From contig NC_026743.1 of the NCBI RefSeq assembly GCF_000210295.1, positions 3,038,001 to 3,102,000 on the forward strand: 64,000 bases of DNA. The letters run 5' to 3'. The notes beneath the pieces were generated by a model that ran no database searches, was not told the DNA's origin, and was given only the letters and a program-made list of their open reading frames with translations. Of the stretch, positions 62,777 to 64,000 are shown in pieces (within the stretch, counting starts at the first letter, position 1; each line of letters begins with the position of its first letter). Made by a program: the position numbers and the translations under genes. The DNA comes from Trypanosoma brucei gambiense DAL972 (Eukaryota; Euglenozoa; Kinetoplastea; Trypanosomatida; Trypanosomatidae).

Positions 62777-64000
62777 CTGCTACGTCCGTTTCGCTCTTTC
62801 TCTGTCCACCCACCGCCGCACCCCGCTTTTATCCTCACGGTGGCAGAGCGGCCCAACTACTAGTCTTCGTCAAAGAAAAGAATGGAGAAAGTCCTTGCAT
62901 TCTGTGCCATACGAGAAGCAATCTCGAATATGTCACCCCGCTACGGGTGATACATCAGCTAGTACGCACATTTTTGAGACCCCAGGGAACGTAAAAAGTT
63001 CGACGCAGTACAAGGCGAAATGACAGTGGTGGGATGCAACTGAAAACACGTCCGACTACTCCAGAAGTGGAAAACGGAGAATGGAACATGACCCAATAGC
63101 AGCAGAAAAGGAGTCTGGGACACAGTCCTACAATGGGACAAAAAGAATTGCAGAAAGGAAGGGAATAGCCAGCCTAGAAGGGGGTGACGAACGAAAACTT
63201 TTCAGATGCAACCCTCGCTGCCCTCGTATTCGTTATTTTCCCTTCACCAAAAAGGAGGTGCACATCACAGAGAGGATTGCTGCACCATCTTTCCATCAAA
63301 ACCCCAACCAACGAAAAAAAAGTTTGCGGTATTTACCTTCCATAGTTTCAAACACGTTCGCACCAGGGTCCACACTTGTTAGGTTCGCCAATAATGTACA
63401 CTGTACCTACCACCTTTTTTTAAATCTCATGAACATTTCCCCAAATATACCAGCGTATGCTTCTGTTCGTTTTTAATATATTGCCTACGCTATGTAACCA
63501 AATGCGGATAAGGTAACAATATTCACCTTCTTTCCCTCGCCACTCTACAGCAACACGACGGTTACCACGTTAATGTGTGATGCTGAAAACCTTTCGTGTT
63601 GGTAATTGAAGCCACCACTGGTAGGCACCTAACCCCCGTAAGAGAAAACACCCGAAAGAGGAACAATATTTATTTCCTTCAAACAACTCAGAACTCACTA
63701 GCGAAAGCCGCTCGACGGCAAACAAGATAAAAAAGGTAGAAAAAGGTGTTTCCATTCAGGCTGGGATAGTAGATGAGATGACGTGTCGGCACCGAAATGA
63801 ACTTTAGCTCATCGTGTTGCTGCCCGACAACTGAATCACACACGACCTATCCTCTTAGCAGGTCCTTATTCTCCCTCCGCTTGTGTTTCCATATGTACTT
63901 TCTGTTACACCTATTTTACGTGAACGCTTTCACCCAGTCAAAGGAGTATCCAAATGCCTCCATCCTCAGAGAGAAATTACGTCGACTGTTTGCACAAACC
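62777..64000. other. Terminal intergenic region
   Basis: About 1.2 kb with the 5' UTR of the WD40-cyclophilin gene and presumably the 3' UTR of the next minus-strand gene beyond the window. The plus-strand ATG frame of 131 codons at 63081-63476 is on the wrong strand and has no family resemblance. Confidence 0.5.

Noticed and set aside
63081..63476. 131-codon plus-strand ATG frame at the right end
   Set aside because: Opposite strand to the array, in a presumed UTR, with no recognised motif.

Overview
The window looks like a stretch of a kinetoplastid nuclear chromosome, most probably Trypanosoma brucei. The genes are intron-free and tightly packed, and nearly all lie on the minus strand as in a polycistronic unit. 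Polypyrimidine/AG trans-splice signals sit between them. The gene content includes a receptor-type adenylate cyclase of the ESAG4/GRESAG4 family, a calpain-like protein without its active site and a trans-sialidase relic. From memory, the order PDEA, PKAC3, GRESAG4, UDP-glucose pyrophosphorylase, PIG-V, ALG1 fits T. brucei chromosome 10; I could not check this.

Layout. 0-11.9 kb (minus strand): gankyrin-like ankyrin protein, cyclic-nucleotide phosphodiesterase, PKA catalytic subunit, VPS16, calpain-like protein. 11.9-16.6 kb: a divergent strand-switch region with an 11-base G tract on the minus strand and a badly decayed plus-strand gene I could not identify. 16.8-20.4 kb (plus strand): one intact receptor adenylate cyclase. 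20.4-24.4 kb: a spacer with a 72-nt near-perfect inverted repeat, then a plus-strand trans-sialidase pseudogene broken by stops and frameshifts. 24.4-25.7 kb: convergent junction. 25.7-62.8 kb (minus strand): a long housekeeping array with a J-domain/pseudokinase fusion, PhoD-like phosphatase, coiled-coil protein, dynein roadblock light chain, divergent mitochondrial carrier, UDP-glucose pyrophosphorylase, basic nucleolar-like protein, IQ-motif protein, GPI mannosyltransferase II, zinc-ribbon protein, Nrap/Utp22, a possible small membrane protein, ARPC1, a PPR/PIN-like protein, ALG1 and a WD40-cyclophilin.

Themes. Phosphodiesterase, PKA catalytic subunit and adenylate cyclase, three classic parts of a cAMP system, lie within 20 kb but on both sides of a strand switch. 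Three glycoconjugate genes (UGP, PIG-V, ALG1) lie within about 21 kb. The most unusual element is the plus-strand island at about 13.8-24.4 kb: one intact surface-receptor cyclase between two dead genes, interrupting an otherwise one-directional array.

CDS starts: for three genes the longest open frame begins at TTG. I moved these to the first ATG (PDEA at 3164, UGP at 40365, ARPC1 at 54479). No tRNA, rRNA, CRISPR array or intact transposon was recognised.
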